A stretch of 64,000 nt of DNA from Myxococcales bacterium (lineage in GTDB: Bacteria; Myxococcota; Polyangia; Nannocystales; Nannocystaceae). The number at the start of each line of letters is the position of its first letter. The first letter of the stretch is position 1. The stretch covers positions 135,000 to 198,999 of the forward strand of contig JAEUJW010000036.1 of NCBI GenBank assembly GCA_016793465.1. The letters are read 5' to 3'. The notes under the pieces are model-generated. The model ran no database searches and was not told where the DNA came from. It saw nothing but the letters and a program-made list of their open reading frames with translations. The translations under genes were made by a program, and so were the position numbers. Below, in pieces: positions 63,873 to 64,000 of this stretch.

Positions 63873-64000
63873 CCTACCCTTCCTCTTGACTGGCCGGAGG
63901 AAGGGCAGGACCCCCGTTCAAACCGTGCATGCGGATTTCCCGCACACGGCTTACCGATGGTCTCTCGCGCCGCTGCATCACGCAGCCTCCGGGTATTTGA
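63873..64000 (-). mobile_element. 3' end of a group II intron (domains V and VI), cut by window edge
   Basis: On the minus strand a 34-base element from about 63953 to 63920 fits group II domain V: AAGCCGTG pairs with CACGGTTT, an upper stem GCGG/CCGC is capped by GAAA, and the AGC triad is present. It is followed by a hairpin (GAGGAAGGG... at 63873-63885 with 63897-63909), placed where domain VI belongs. The intron body and its reverse transcriptase would lie beyond 64000. The exact 3' splice site cannot be set without the other end. Confidence 0.65.

Overview
The window looks like part of a myxobacterial chromosome, most likely from the Nannocystaceae. The DNA is very GC-rich. Many lipoproteins carry Ser/Thr/Gly/Asp-rich linkers after the lipobox, two secreted proteins end in a MYXO-CTERM-like Cys, membrane and Arg-rich tail, and FG-GAP repeat and sulfatase proteins are present. 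This is inferred from protein style, not from a marker gene.

Two compartments meet near 39.8 kb. The left compartment (1 to about 39,790) reads as a metal-handling genomic island. It holds an operon for a BlaI-type repressor, an M56 membrane protease, CzcCBA and a P1B-type ATPase (11.7-21.4 kb, minus strand). It also holds several c-type-heme lipoproteins, a lysyl-oxidase-like lipoprotein, a TonB receptor operon, a second czcBA operon whose adaptor carries six Cys/His modules, a CDF exporter with a MerR-type promoter, and several decaying remnants of other metal genes. Six copies of a TACTA-N7-TAGTA palindrome sit before or within these units. They suggest one local regulon under the BlaI-type repressor. 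The protease has no penicillin sensor, so metal or envelope stress is the likely cue. The island ends with a tyrosine recombinase fused to an IS5-type DNA-binding domain, next to an FG-GAP gene that appears to have lost its 3' end.

The right compartment (about 39.8-64 kb) is richer in GC and looks like ordinary chromosome. It holds a sulfatase with a membrane partner, an amidase, a lone excisionase-like HTH protein, a TerB/PPP phosphatase, a threonine dehydrogenase-like SDR plus kbl pair, a four-gene RND efflux/two-component operon with overlapping genes, a very large FAD oxidase with an acetoacetate-decarboxylase-like tail, a degenerate PP2C-like protein and a calcineurin-like lipoprotein. 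At the right edge, on the minus strand, lies what looks like the 3' end (domains V and VI) of a group II intron.

How the parts may work together (inference): the M56 protease relieves BlaI-type repression when envelope metal rises; CzcCBA and the ATPase export divalent metal; the TonB receptor, heme lipoproteins and copper-binding lysyl-oxidase-like protein remodel or sense the cell surface. No rRNA, tRNA or CRISPR array was recognised.
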